Assembly: GCA_946403965.1 (NCBI GenBank)
Contig: CAMJBT010000028.1
Location: 1 to 37,726 of the forward strand
Length of the DNA: 37,726 nt
Origin: an uncultured Pseudobutyrivibrio sp.
Lineage (GTDB): Bacteria; Bacillota; Clostridia; Lachnospirales; Lachnospiraceae
Direction of reading: 5' to 3'
The position numbers and the translations under genes were made by a program. The notes under the pieces are model-generated. The model ran no database searches. It saw nothing but the letters and a program-made list of their open reading frames with translations, and was not told where the DNA came from. Of the stretch, positions 23,760 to 32,531 are shown one piece after another. Position 1 is the stretch's first letter. Each line of letters opens with the position of its first letter.

Positions 23760-24899
23760 TTATTTTAAAAGCTCTAATCTAGAAGGATCGTTTGCAAATA
23801 CTTCCTTTGCATTGTCCTTTGTTACTACTACTGGAGGAAGCTCATAGATGTTTACATCGATAACGCCGTTATCAGCTGTTACATCTGTTGAAGGCATTCC
23901 ATTGCCAGCCTGAAGTGAATCGATAATCTCGATTGTCTTTGCTACAAGGTCGTTTGTTGGTTTTGCAACTGTTGAGTACTGGCGACCTGACCATACCCAC
24001 TCAACTGACTCGTTCTCAGCATCAAGACCTGATACAACTGGAATTTCCTGACCAGCGTTCTCGCATGATGTGATGATTGCACGAGCGATACCATCGTTTG
24101 GTGAAAGTACACCATCAATTTCTTTATCTGAATAGTTACCAGCAAGAAGTGAATCCATTCTTGACTGTGCCTTTGCATTGTCCCAATCAACTGTAGCACA
24201 CTGTGTGAAATCTGTCTGTCCAGATACAACTACAAGTGTTCCATCATCAATCTTTGGCTGAAGTACTGACATAGCACCCTTGAAGAAGTTTGGAGCATTA
24301 GGATCAGCAGGACCACCACCGAAAAGCTCGATGTTGTAAGGAGCCTCGCCCTTCTTCTCCTCAAGACCCTTTAAAAGAGCCTCAGCCTGAAGTTCACCAG
24401 TCTTTACAGAACCGAACTGAACTACACCATCAACACCTGTTGTGTTCTCAAGAAGACGATCATAACCGATAACGTATACACCAGCTTCTTTAGCCTGCTC
24501 AAGTACAGCACCAAGCTGAGAACCATCAACAGGACCAACAACGATAACCTTTGCACCGTTCTCAATCATAGACTCAATCTGCTGTTGCTGCTGAGTAACC
24601 TTCTGGTCAGCTGCCTGAACGATTGGCTTGTAGCCAGCTTCCTCAAGCTGTGCTGTAAACATTTCCTCAGCCTCTTTCCAGTTCTGTGTTCCAAGCCATG
24701 GAAGAGATACACCGATTGTTGCCCCCTCTTCGAACCCTGGGAAGTCAGCTGTTGTATCAGCATCAGCTTTCTCCTCTGTCTTAGTTGTGTCAGCAGCTGT
24801 ATCTGTTGTAGATCCCTCTCTGCCGCCACCGCAGCCTGTGAATGTAGCAAGCGCCATTGTTGCTACTAAAGCCATTGACAAAAGTGTTCTTTTTTTCAT
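23760..24899 (-). CDS. chvE: Multiple-monosaccharide ABC transporter, substrate-binding lipoprotein (ChvE-like)
   Basis: The 379-residue product has a lipoprotein signal peptide with lipobox FTGC (Cys23), then a Thr/Asp/Lys-rich tether (27-52), then a periplasmic-binding fold (about 60-375). NIELFGGGPADPNAPNFFKGAMSVLQP, AQSRMDSLLAGNYSD, SGLDAENESVEW and the final PPVVVTKDNAKEVF match ChvE, the binding protein of the ChvE-GguAB (MmsAB) importer that takes glucose, galactose, xylose, arabinose and related sugars. It is anchored to the outer face of the membrane. The start has AAGGAGG upstream. It lies 85 nt behind the permease gene. Confidence 0.92.
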   Translation of the reverse strand: MKKRTLLSMALVATMALATFTGCGGGREGSTTDTAADTTKTEEKADADTTADFPGFEEGATIGVSLPWLGTQNWKEAEEMFTAQLEEAGYKPIVQAADQKVTQQQQQIESMIENGAKVIVVGPVDGSQLGAVLEQAKEAGVYVIGYDRLLENTTGVDGVVQFGSVKTGELQAEALLKGLEEKKGEAPYNIELFGGGPADPNAPNFFKGAMSVLQPKIDDGTLVVVSGQTDFTQCATVDWDNAKAQSRMDSLLAGNYSDKEIDGVLSPNDGIARAIITSCENAGQEIPVVSGLDAENESVEWVWSGRQYSTVAKPTNDLVAKTIEIIDSLQAGNGMPSTDVTADNGVIDVNIYELPPVVVTKDNAKEVFANDPSRLELLK

Positions 24900-24984
24900 T
24901 ATAACATCCTCCTTCTATTTAGTTACACTTTTATGTGTAAGGTCAGTTTGCTGACCATACCCCCAATATAATTTTCTACTACTT

Positions 24985-26208
24985 TTATGCAGCTTTCTTT
25001 TCGTCCTTGCTTGGGAAGAGCTTTCCAATGATTGAGCTCTTTCCTGTCTTTTTGTTGTATACATCAAATGCTACAGCTGCAAGAAGAACAAAGCCTTTTA
25101 TAACCTGTGTCTTATCTGCTCCAACACCCATGAGCATAAGACCATTGTTAAGAACTGCCATTACCATACCACCGACGATAGTAGCAAGGATTGTACCAAC
25201 ACCACCGGAAACTGCTGCACCACCGATGAATACTGATGCGATAGCATCCATTTCCCAAGATGTACCATCTGCAGGACCTGCTGCTGTTGAACGACCTACA
25301 AAAAGGATACCTGCAACTGCTGCCAAGAAAGACATGTTCATCATTGTAAGGAAATATGTCTTCTTTACATTTACACCAGATAAAGCTGCTGCTGCCTTGT
25401 TACCACCTACTGCATATACATGACGACCAAACTTGGTACGCTGTGTAATGATGTGATAGATGATTGTTAAAAGTAAAAGAATTAAACCTGGTACAGGGAA
25501 AGATGTTCCAACTCTTCCTGAACCGAAAAGATATGTGAAATATCCAATTAATACTGTCATAAGAACGATTCTTACTACTACTGCCCAAAGTGGAGATGCA
25601 CCAACTGCATTATTCTTTGAACGATTGTATTTACGAATCTGTGCTACTGCGTAGCAAGCAATTCCGATAAGACCAAGTAAAAGTGTTGAGTTGTTCATTC
25701 CTGTGAATGAAGGACCCCATTCTGGTAAGTATCCTGCACCAAACCACTTTAATTCCTCTGGAGCTGGAACTGAGATTGAACGTGAAATCCAAATAACACC
25801 ACCTCTGAAAATCATCATTCCACCAAGTGTTGTGATGAATCCAGGAATTCCAAGCTGTGAAAGGAAAAAGCCATGCCATGCACCAGCTGCAATACCAATT
25901 GCAAGTGCAACAAGAACTGCGCCCCACCATGGAACATTGTAGTTCTTTGCAACTAAGGCCATTACCATTCCTGCGAAACCGGCCACTGAACCAACTGACA
26001 AATCAATCTGTCCAATTACGATTACCATAAGCATTCCAAGTGCAAGTACAAGTACGTAAGCATTACCTGAAAGCAAATTCTGGAAGTTTGAAGATGTAAG
26101 CATTCTTCCACCAGAAATAACATTGAATATAAGTATTAATAAACCTAAAGCAACAACCATTGTGTATTGACGAAGGTCTCCGCCCAATACCTGTTTTACA
26201 TATTTCAT
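24985..26208 (-). CDS. mmsB: Multiple-monosaccharide ABC transporter permease
   Basis: The 407-residue inner-membrane permease has about ten TM segments. The conserved GQIDLSVGSVAGFAGMVMAL near residues 66-85 and YAVGGNKAAAALSGVNVKKTYFL (EAA-like coupling loop) are typical of the carbohydrate-uptake-2 (XylH/GguB) family. The C terminus ends in a lysine-rich cytoplasmic tail. The single permease gene means a homodimer in the membrane. It sits between the ATPase and the binding-protein genes with short gaps, so it belongs to the same transcript. Confidence 0.93.
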   Translation of the reverse strand: MKYVKQVLGGDLRQYTMVVALGLLILIFNVISGGRMLTSSNFQNLLSGNAYVLVLALGMLMVIVIGQIDLSVGSVAGFAGMVMALVAKNYNVPWWGAVLVALAIGIAAGAWHGFFLSQLGIPGFITTLGGMMIFRGGVIWISRSISVPAPEELKWFGAGYLPEWGPSFTGMNNSTLLLGLIGIACYAVAQIRKYNRSKNNAVGASPLWAVVVRIVLMTVLIGYFTYLFGSGRVGTSFPVPGLILLLLTIIYHIITQRTKFGRHVYAVGGNKAAAALSGVNVKKTYFLTMMNMSFLAAVAGILFVGRSTAAGPADGTSWEMDAIASVFIGGAAVSGGVGTILATIVGGMVMAVLNNGLMLMGVGADKTQVIKGFVLLAAVAFDVYNKKTGKSSIIGKLFPSKDEKKAA

Positions 26209-26244
26209 AAAATATATCCATCCTTTCCAATCAAAACTTCGTAT

Positions 26245-27783
26245 TTACGAATTAGAAGTAATTGTCATTTTCTTCATCAAACCTTCCTGATTTGCTTCGC
26301 TTGCAAGAAGCTCACCAGTGATGGTTCCTTCGAAGATTGTGTAAATTCTGTCTGCCATTCCAAGGAGCTCAGGCAATTCTGATGATACAAGAATTACTGC
26401 CTTACCTTGATCTGCCAACTGATGAATCAGCTTGTAGATTTCGTATTTAGCACCAACGTCGATACCTCTTGTTGGCTCATCCAAAATCAAAACATCTGGT
26501 TCAGTAAACATCCACTTTGAAAGTACAACCTTCTGTTGATTACCACCTGATAGAGTTGTTACACCAACATCTATGCTTGCGGTTTTGATTTTCAAGGATT
26601 TTCTATATTCCTCGGCTGCAGCCTGTTCCATATCTATGCTTAACAGACCATTTTGTGTGATTCTGTCAAGATCAGCTGCAACTACTGTTTTTCTGATTGA
26701 ATCTAAGAGATTAAGTCCTAAATTCTTTCTGTCCTCTGGTACATAGGCCAAACCATTTTTGATGGCAGCCTCTACGGAATTAAGCTTCACCTCTCGACCT
26801 TTAATCTTGATTGTTCCACTCTTGTAAATTCCATAATTTTTACCAAACAACGAGCGCATCAGCTCTGTTCTACCAGCACCCATCAGTCCGGCAAAACCAA
26901 CGATTTCTCCTGCTCTTACATTGAAGCTTGAGTTCTTGCAGACCATTCTGCCTTCCACCTCAGGATCTTCAACACACCAGTTATTAACCTCGAAGATTAC
27001 ATCGCCAATCTTTGGCTGGTGTTCTGGATAACGGTTTTCAATTGAACGACCAACCATTGACTTAATGATTTGATCTTCATCAACCTTTCCAGCTTCCACA
27101 TCATAGCTTTCAACTGTGTGACCATCTCGGATAACTGTTACTGCATCAGAAACCTCCGCGATTTCGTTGAGCTTATGGGAAATCATAATACATGTGATGC
27201 CTTTATCTCTAAGCCCCTTCATAAGTTCTAGAAGGTTAGCCGAGTCTGCTTCATTCAGGGCTGAGGTTGGCTCATCCAAAATCAAAAGCTTAACATTCTT
27301 TGATAAAGCCTTTGCGATTTCTACCAGCTGCTGCTGACCAACACCCAAGTGCTTGATTAATGTGTCTGGGTTAATTGTAAGTCCGACTTTTTTCAATATC
27401 TCACTGGTACGTCTTCGCTCCTCTGGCCAATCAATAAGACCATGATTTACAATTTCATTACCCATGAAAATATTTTCTGTGATTGACAGTTCCGGAATCA
27501 TTGTTAATTCCTGGTGGATAATAGCAATTCCAGCATTTTCTGATTCCTTGATGTTTTTGAACTTCATTTCCTGACCCATATATATGATTTTGCCTTCATA
27601 CGTACCATATGGGTAAACACCAGACAGGACCTTCATCAGCGTAGATTTTCCAGCACCATTCTCACCGCATATAGCGTGAATGGAGCCAGTTCGAACATCG
27701 AGATTTACATCATCCAAAGCTCGAACACCTGGAAATTCTTTTACAATACCTTGCATCTGAAGGATAAAAGAATTGTGTTCCAT
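26245..27783 (-). CDS. mmsA: Multiple-monosaccharide ABC transporter ATP-binding protein (duplicated ATPase)
   Basis: The 512-residue protein has two fused ABC domains, as in all CUT2 importers. The first has Walker A GENGAGKST (40-48), signature LGVGQQQLVEIAKAL and Walker B LLILDEPTSAL. The second has a degenerate Walker A GLMGAGRTEL, a good signature LSGGNQQKVVLSKW and Walker B VLILDEPTRGI. A degenerate second P-loop is normal in this family. GGAGG precedes the ATG. It follows the ROK gene by 37 nt. Confidence 0.94.
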   Translation of the reverse strand: MEHNSFILQMQGIVKEFPGVRALDDVNLDVRTGSIHAICGENGAGKSTLMKVLSGVYPYGTYEGKIIYMGQEMKFKNIKESENAGIAIIHQELTMIPELSITENIFMGNEIVNHGLIDWPEERRRTSEILKKVGLTINPDTLIKHLGVGQQQLVEIAKALSKNVKLLILDEPTSALNEADSANLLELMKGLRDKGITCIMISHKLNEIAEVSDAVTVIRDGHTVESYDVEAGKVDEDQIIKSMVGRSIENRYPEHQPKIGDVIFEVNNWCVEDPEVEGRMVCKNSSFNVRAGEIVGFAGLMGAGRTELMRSLFGKNYGIYKSGTIKIKGREVKLNSVEAAIKNGLAYVPEDRKNLGLNLLDSIRKTVVAADLDRITQNGLLSIDMEQAAAEEYRKSLKIKTASIDVGVTTLSGGNQQKVVLSKWMFTEPDVLILDEPTRGIDVGAKYEIYKLIHQLADQGKAVILVSSELPELLGMADRIYTIFEGTITGELLASEANQEGLMKKMTITSNS

Positions 27784-27820
27784 TGTAAAAAATCCTCCCT
27801 TTGTATGCCTAAAGTAAGCT

Positions 27821-29035
27821 CTATTTAACTAGATACTCACTCGGTTTCCTTAATACCTTGTCGGTTGCAATTGCAGCCGCCCCATATAATGTAGGATCAA
27901 CAGGCAGCTCTGATATTTTTATCTGAACCTTGCTGCTAATCTCTGGAAGTACTCGCTCCTTTACTATCCTATTTATAGTAGGAAGCAACAGTTCCTTCCC
28001 CTGTGAAATGATATCACCGATTACTATGATTTCAGGATCATAAGCATTTATCAAAGTAACGCATCCATATCCTAAATATTCTGCGATTTTCTCCACCAGC
28101 TTTACAGCCTCTTTATTACCCTCTCTTGCTTCGCTAAACACTTTTTTACAAGCATCTAGTCTATTGTCAAAATCCTTCTCAGAAAAACCTGGAAGCATTT
28201 CTTCAGCTTTTTTCAACATTGCGGTTGTGGAACAATACATTTCCAAACACCCTTTGTTTCCACATTCGCAGGTTGGTCCATTTACATCAATACTGATGTG
28301 TCCAACCTCACTGGCTATTCCCAAATTGCCCAAAAGCAATCTGTCGTTATCAACTATTCCGGAGCCAATTCCTTCACCTGCAAGAAAATATGCCAATGAA
28401 TTTAGTGGCCTACCATGATTGCCGAACCACCATTCAGCAAGTGCTCCAGCGTTTGCATCCTGCTCAATAAAAACAGGTTTATCAAATTCATATTTGAATT
28501 CATTAATAAAGTTGATACTCTGCCAACTAGGCATTCGAGTTACCATAGCTATTCGTCCAATCTTTCTAAGATATGGGCCTGGAACAGCAAACCCGATTGC
28601 CACCACATTCTCATATTTATTTAACAATTCATGTATCTGACGTTTCATATCAGCCACAACATCAAGAGCTACCTCCTCCAGACTGAACTCTGTTTCCTGT
28701 TGTGTGTATATCTTTCCGCTGATATCAAAAACACCTATTGAAAACAAATGTCTTGAAAACTTTACTCCGATTACCAGATTCTGTTCTGCATTTAATCGAA
28801 GACCTATTGAACGTCGGTTGCCATTACCTTTTACAAAACCAACCTCGGTTACAATGCCCATCTCTATCAAAACGGCAACAATTTTTGTGATTGATGCCTG
28901 TGTTAGACCTGTCATCTTGGCAATGTCTGCTCTAGAGCAAACATCCATCTGCTGGAGTATTCTAACAATCGCCGAGCGATTCATCTCTACAAGATCACTT
29001 GTATTGTTACCAGCAACCTCTTTTATTTTTTTCAT
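27821..29035 (-). CDS. ROK-family transcriptional repressor
   Basis: In this 404-residue protein, the N-terminal winged helix-turn-helix (about 15-75; SRADIAKMTGLTQASITKIV) binds DNA. The ROK sugar-binding domain follows, with EQDANAGALAEWWFG, the zinc site CECGNKGCLEMY and GEGIGSGIV. Such XylR/NagC-type regulators release DNA on binding a sugar or sugar-phosphate. It is the first gene of the sugar-import operon and is probably autoregulated through the TTAAC-N3-GTTAA site at 29114-29126. The inducer is not readable from sequence; mannose, xylose or a derivative would suit the operon. Confidence 0.9.
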   Translation of the reverse strand: MKKIKEVAGNNTSDLVEMNRSAIVRILQQMDVCSRADIAKMTGLTQASITKIVAVLIEMGIVTEVGFVKGNGNRRSIGLRLNAEQNLVIGVKFSRHLFSIGVFDISGKIYTQQETEFSLEEVALDVVADMKRQIHELLNKYENVVAIGFAVPGPYLRKIGRIAMVTRMPSWQSINFINEFKYEFDKPVFIEQDANAGALAEWWFGNHGRPLNSLAYFLAGEGIGSGIVDNDRLLLGNLGIASEVGHISIDVNGPTCECGNKGCLEMYCSTTAMLKKAEEMLPGFSEKDFDNRLDACKKVFSEAREGNKEAVKLVEKIAEYLGYGCVTLINAYDPEIIVIGDIISQGKELLLPTINRIVKERVLPEISSKVQIKISELPVDPTLYGAAAIATDKVLRKPSEYLVK

Positions 29036-29113
29036 TTACCCCACCTTTTATTTAAAACTTTTGACTTTTCATTCCCCAGAATAAGTCATTAAGTAATTTC
29101 TAGCGTTAATCAC

Positions 29114-29126
29114 TTAACACTGTTAA
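29114..29126 (-). promoter_or_regulatory. Inverted-repeat operator candidate for the ROK repressor
   Basis: TTAAC-act-GTTAA is a perfect inverted repeat, and GTTAA-tcac-TTAAC (29105-29118) overlaps it. Both lie right after the -10 box, over the expected transcription start, where a repressor would block initiation. Confidence 0.5.
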
Positions 29127-29127
29127 C

Positions 29128-29156
29128 ACATTACCTTATGAATCCCTTTAGGTCAA
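29128..29156 (-). promoter_or_regulatory. Promoter of the ROK / sugar-transport operon
   Basis: On the minus strand TTGACC (29151-29156), exactly 17 nt, then TAATGT (29128-29133). The predicted start lies near 29121, giving a leader of about 85 nt ending in AAAGGTGGGG before the ROK ATG. Confidence 0.6.
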
Positions 29157-29438
29157 TATAAAAAGAACAATTAATTGATTTTTGTAAATCTTGATAAAAT
29201 CTGTCTGAAAACTTTTGTCGAAACCGCATAAATACAGGCTTTTTTATTTTTTGCGTGATTTTAAAAATGACAAATAATCATTTTCAACAAGAAAAAAGCA
29301 AATTCAATCATTTTTTGATGCTCATTTTATTCAAAACAATCATCAACTCAATCAAATATCTGTTGCATATTTCCGAGGCAATTAAAAAAAACACTTGACT
29401 TTTCAACTTTTATTAGGAAAGATGCCAAAACATTATAT
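29157..29438. other. AT-rich divergent spacer
   Basis: Apart from the promoter elements at its ends this spacer holds no ORF with a ribosome site. AATCATTTT occurs twice (near 29276 and 29308), and short A/T runs are frequent. A TTGACT at 29395-29400 has no -10 at a useful distance. Nothing else is seen. Confidence 0.5.
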
Positions 29439-29446
29439 GATATAAT
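29439..29446 (+). promoter_or_regulatory. Extended -10 promoter of the plus-strand operon
   Basis: TGATATAAT: a perfect TATAAT (29441-29446) with the TG extension and no good -35. It lies about 80 nt upstream of the oxidoreductase ATG and just before the terminator-like hairpin in the leader. Confidence 0.5.
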
Positions 29447-29469
29447 TCCCATGTTGTTTTTTTGTCTTC

Positions 29470-29500
29470 TGTGGGTGGACAGAATCTACCCACATTTTTT
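29470..29500 (+). terminator. Terminator-like hairpin in the leader of the plus-strand operon (candidate attenuator)
   Basis: TGTGGGT (29470-29476), an 11-nt loop, ACCCACA (29488-29494), then TTTTTT (29495-29500). No plus-strand gene lies upstream that would need it, so it interrupts the leader between promoter and ATG (29526). The AGGAG ribosome site lies 12 nt after the T-run. Confidence 0.6.
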
Positions 29501-29525
29501 ATGTTTTAAAATAGGAGCAAACGCT

Positions 29526-30374
29526 ATGAAAATTGTATTAGCAGGTGCCTACGGTAATCTTGGCGCCGATATTTTCAAAGAACTACTCCATAACTCTCAT
29601 CAGGTTGTTGCACTTGATATGATTCAAAGAGAACTTGACTTATCTGGCAACTACACCTTTAAACAGGTTGATGTTACAAAGCCTGACACACTAAAAGGTA
29701 CCTGTGATGGAGCTGATGTAGTTATTACTACAGTTGGCCTTACAAAGGCATCAACTGAATTTACAAATTATGAAATAGACTATCAGGGAAATCTAAATCT
29801 TTTAAAAGAAGCAAAAGAGGCAGGCGTCAAACAATTTGTTTACGTTTCTGTTATAAAAGCCGATATGGCCAAAGATGTTCCCCTTGTTAACTCAAAATAT
29901 CTATTTGAACAAGAGCTAATAAAGAGCGGATTAAACTATGTAATCTTACGACCTACTGGATATTTCTACGACATCATCAAAGTCTTCCGCCCAATGATAG
30001 AAAAAGGCTCTGTCACACTTCTAGGAAACGACCCAATTTATGCAAATGTTATTTCAACAGAGGATTTCGCTGACTTCATTGTAAAGCATATGCTTGATTC
30101 CAATGCTATGTACGAAATAGGTGGCAAGGAAACATACTCATATGAAGAAATCGCCAATATGTGCTTTTACGCTGCAGGAAAAGAACCTGTAATCAAACGT
30201 GCACCAATATGGTTATTTGATGTTTTAGCATTTGTAAACAAGCTAAAGAAAAATGGCAAGGAACCTATCATTCGTTTTTCAAAGCATACCCTTTCAAAGG
30301 ATATGGTTGGCTCTATAAAATACGGCGATATGAGCTTTAAGCAATACATATCTGAAAGCTTCAGCAAGCAATAG
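29526..30374 (+). CDS. NAD(P)-binding Rossmann-fold (atypical SDR / NmrA-like) protein
   Basis: The 282-residue product starts at 29526 with AGGAG 8 nt upstream; the in-frame extension to 29451 would begin before the leader hairpin and is rejected. GAYGNLG (7-13) is the GxxGxxG dinucleotide motif. ITTVGLTKAS, QFVYVSVIKAD and LRPTGYFYD follow the atypical SDR a5/NmrA pattern (also seen in divinyl-reductase and complex I assembly relatives), where the classic YxxxK is weakened (here NSKYLFEQE). The substrate is unknown. It is the first gene of a four-gene operon whose second member resembles a steroid 5-alpha-reductase-type membrane enzyme, so a lipid or isoprenoid substrate is possible. Confidence 0.8.
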   Translation: MKIVLAGAYGNLGADIFKELLHNSHQVVALDMIQRELDLSGNYTFKQVDVTKPDTLKGTCDGADVVITTVGLTKASTEFTNYEIDYQGNLNLLKEAKEAGVKQFVYVSVIKADMAKDVPLVNSKYLFEQELIKSGLNYVILRPTGYFYDIIKVFRPMIEKGSVTLLGNDPIYANVISTEDFADFIVKHMLDSNAMYEIGGKETYSYEEIANMCFYAAGKEPVIKRAPIWLFDVLAFVNKLKKNGKEPIIRFSKHTLSKDMVGSIKYGDMSFKQYISESFSKQ

Positions 30375-30388
30375 AAAGGGGATCTATT

Positions 30389-31189
30389 ATGTTTTGGAAT
30401 TATTTATTAATCATTTTTATTGTTTGCGCAATCCTATGCGCCGTAGGATTTTACAGATTCGTATACTTCCTATCAATTGGATATGGCTTTGCTATCGCCG
30501 GAGGCTCAATCACAATATGTATTTTAGCTTTTTTACATGGTATGACAGGTTCCCTTACCTGGCTTTTAGCAATTCAAACAATTCTTTTTGTTGCCTACGG
30601 GGCACGATTATCAGGATTTCTTCTTTATAGAGAAATCAAAAATGCAGCCTACAGAAAAACTCTTAGAGCTGCCACTGGAAACGACAAAAAGCTTCCAATT
30701 TTTGTAAGCCTTTGCATTTGGCTTTACGTTGCTGTTTTATACACAGCACAGGTTAGTCCTCTTCTTTTTAGATTTGCCAACGGCTCAGAGGACTTCATTG
30801 TTCCTGTAATCGGTGTTGTTGTTTCTGTTTTAGGTCTTATTTTAGAGGCCACTGCGGACAAACAGAAATCCCAGCAAAAAAAATCAAATCCTGACAAGGT
30901 AGCAACAGAACAGCTTTACAGAATTGTCAGATGTCCAAACTACTTTGGTGAAATTGTATTTTGGACAGGAATTTTTATTTCTGGTCTTACCACTTATGCA
31001 GGAATCGGTCAGTGGCTTACTGCCATACTGGCATACATCGCTATTATTTATATTATGTTTAATGGGGCTAAGCGCCTTGAAAAGCGTCAGATGGAACGTT
31101 ATGGAAATGACGCCGCATTTAAAGCTTACACAGACAAGACACCAATCATCATTCCATTCCTTCCTATTTACCATTTGAACAAGCAATAA
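30389..31189 (+). CDS. DUF1295 / steroid 5-alpha-reductase C-terminal-like membrane protein
   Basis: The 266-residue product has about six TM segments. The stretch LEATADKQKSQQKKSNPDK followed by YRIVRCPNYFGEIVFWTGIF (about 151-194) is the core signature of DUF1295, the family related to steroid 5-alpha-reductases and isoprenylcysteine methyltransferases, which bind NADPH or SAM at this cytoplasmic face. The protein should reduce or methylate a lipid-like substrate, but none has been fixed for the bacterial family. AAAGGGG lies before the ATG. The gap to the previous gene is 14 nt. Confidence 0.8.
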   Translation: MFWNYLLIIFIVCAILCAVGFYRFVYFLSIGYGFAIAGGSITICILAFLHGMTGSLTWLLAIQTILFVAYGARLSGFLLYREIKNAAYRKTLRAATGNDKKLPIFVSLCIWLYVAVLYTAQVSPLLFRFANGSEDFIVPVIGVVVSVLGLILEATADKQKSQQKKSNPDKVATEQLYRIVRCPNYFGEIVFWTGIFISGLTTYAGIGQWLTAILAYIAIIYIMFNGAKRLEKRQMERYGNDAAFKAYTDKTPIIIPFLPIYHLNKQ

Positions 31190-31204
31190 CAGTTCGGAGG
31201 ATAC

Positions 31205-31825
31205 ATGAAGGATATATCGCTTATTATGGGATTAACAGATTTTATTCCTGTAATTTTATTCACTATCACAAGCATTATTTTGATGCATGATTTTTATTAC
31301 AAAATGAGTAAGGGTGCATTCGCACTATTCTCGATGGGCACACTAGACATTGTTTGTGCCGGAGCACTAAAAGCTCTATACAAGGTTTTATATGGTGCAG
31401 GTGTCTGCGACTTTCAGGCACTTGACCAGATGTTTTTTCCGCTTCAGTCAATTGGATTTCTTGTGGCAGGTGTAGCTGCTCTTTGTATGCTATACCACAA
31501 ACAGGGAAACACAATGTACTCTGCAGTACCACCAATTTTTACTGGCACATTTATATTTGTAACTGCTATGTGTATGGGCCTTGCATTTCTTTCAACAGTC
31601 CTTGGTATATTGGCAGCAAGACTTAACAAAAAGCCTCTTATTTTCTTTTTTGTTTTATCTTTTGCTTTATCTCTTTGCATGGGTTATCTTTCATCAAAGG
31701 ATTTTTCACTGGCAATTATCAACTGGATCACAGAAGGTATCAACATCACCTCTCAGAGTTCACTTTTAGTAGGCGTAGTTTTACTTCACAAGGCTGGCCT
31801 CAATGATTTAGTTATTGAAAGATAG
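31205..31825 (+). CDS. Unknown integral membrane protein
   Basis: The 206-residue product has about six hydrophobic segments (near 8-27, 38-58, 75-97, 107-135, 142-160 and 180-198) with short loops. No conserved catalytic motif is recognised. GGAGG precedes the ATG. It lies between the DUF1295 gene (15-nt gap) and the last gene of the operon (9-nt gap), so it is certainly co-expressed. It may be a partner of the membrane reductase. Confidence 0.7.
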   Translation: MKDISLIMGLTDFIPVILFTITSIILMHDFYYKMSKGAFALFSMGTLDIVCAGALKALYKVLYGAGVCDFQALDQMFFPLQSIGFLVAGVAALCMLYHKQGNTMYSAVPPIFTGTFIFVTAMCMGLAFLSTVLGILAARLNKKPLIFFFVLSFALSLCMGYLSSKDFSLAIINWITEGINITSQSSLLVGVVLLHKAGLNDLVIER

Positions 31826-31834
31826 GAGGACATC

Positions 31835-32482
31835 ATGAACTCACTTACAGAATTATTAGATATTATAAATGCCCGGTATCAGCTTACACCAATAGATACC
31901 AACGCCTACAATGGCCTAAAGGTAAATGGCATGAAATTTGATATAAAGGCTTATAAAGCTAAAGGGCTTGGTCATGTTTCCATCATGAGCGCCCGAGGCT
32001 TCTTTGGCCTTATGAAGATGGACACACTCATCATCAATCCAACAGAGGTAGATTTACCACTTTATTCCTACGACAGAATCCTTGCCATGGGAAATGATAC
32101 ATATATTTTGGAAGTATATGACACTATGCTTGAAGCTACAGACCTTTCATCCATGGAGGCGTTAAACAGCAAATACAACCATCTGCCTCTCCATGATTTA
32201 GGCGCTCACTGGTACGACAACATCAAGCTTCCATGCAGCATTTCCTTCAAAGGTAAAAAACAGATTTATGCTGATTTAGACAAATTCACTGTTGAAAATT
32301 TAAAAAGCTTCCTTGCATTGCCACAGCAACCTGTAGCTGACAAAGAAGCCAAAGAACAAAAATCATTATATTACGTCAATGGATTATTAGAGCATGGCGG
32401 CCCATCTACAGATGCCTTTACGAAGGCAATTGGACCTGGAGCCACTGCCACATTATTCCATCATGCACTTTTTGGTGTATAG
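31835..32482 (+). CDS. Conserved soluble protein of unknown function (weak bilin-reductase-like pattern)
   Basis: The 215-residue product has no signal peptide or TM segment. The central stretch RGFFGLMKMDTLIINPTEVD, then LPLYSYDRILAMGNDTYILE, is distinctive. The order (basic strand, P-T-E, then D-L-P-L-x-S-x-D) loosely recalls the core of ferredoxin-dependent bilin reductases; this is a guess from pattern and needs a profile search. The C terminus contains GPSTDAFTKAIGPGATATLF. GGAGG lies before the ATG. It is the final gene of the oxidoreductase operon, and a hairpin begins right after its stop. Confidence 0.65.
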   Translation: MNSLTELLDIINARYQLTPIDTNAYNGLKVNGMKFDIKAYKAKGLGHVSIMSARGFFGLMKMDTLIINPTEVDLPLYSYDRILAMGNDTYILEVYDTMLEATDLSSMEALNSKYNHLPLHDLGAHWYDNIKLPCSISFKGKKQIYADLDKFTVENLKSFLALPQQPVADKEAKEQKSLYYVNGLLEHGGPSTDAFTKAIGPGATATLFHHALFGV

Positions 32483-32483
32483 G

Positions 32484-32517
32484 TTCTTGTGAGTTTTCCC
32501 TAAGTAGCCCACAAGAA
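32484..32517. repeat. Short copy of the dispersed stem-loop repeat between converging operons
   Basis: TTCTTGTG (32484-32491) pairs perfectly with CACAAGAA (32510-32517). The segment TTTTCCCTAAGTAGCCCACAAGAA matches 14848-14870 (TTTTCCTTAAGTTGCCCGCAAGAA) at most positions. It starts just after the plus-strand stop and may end transcription from both sides, although no clear T-run follows. Confidence 0.6.
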
Positions 32518-32531
32518 ATCACAGACCAATA

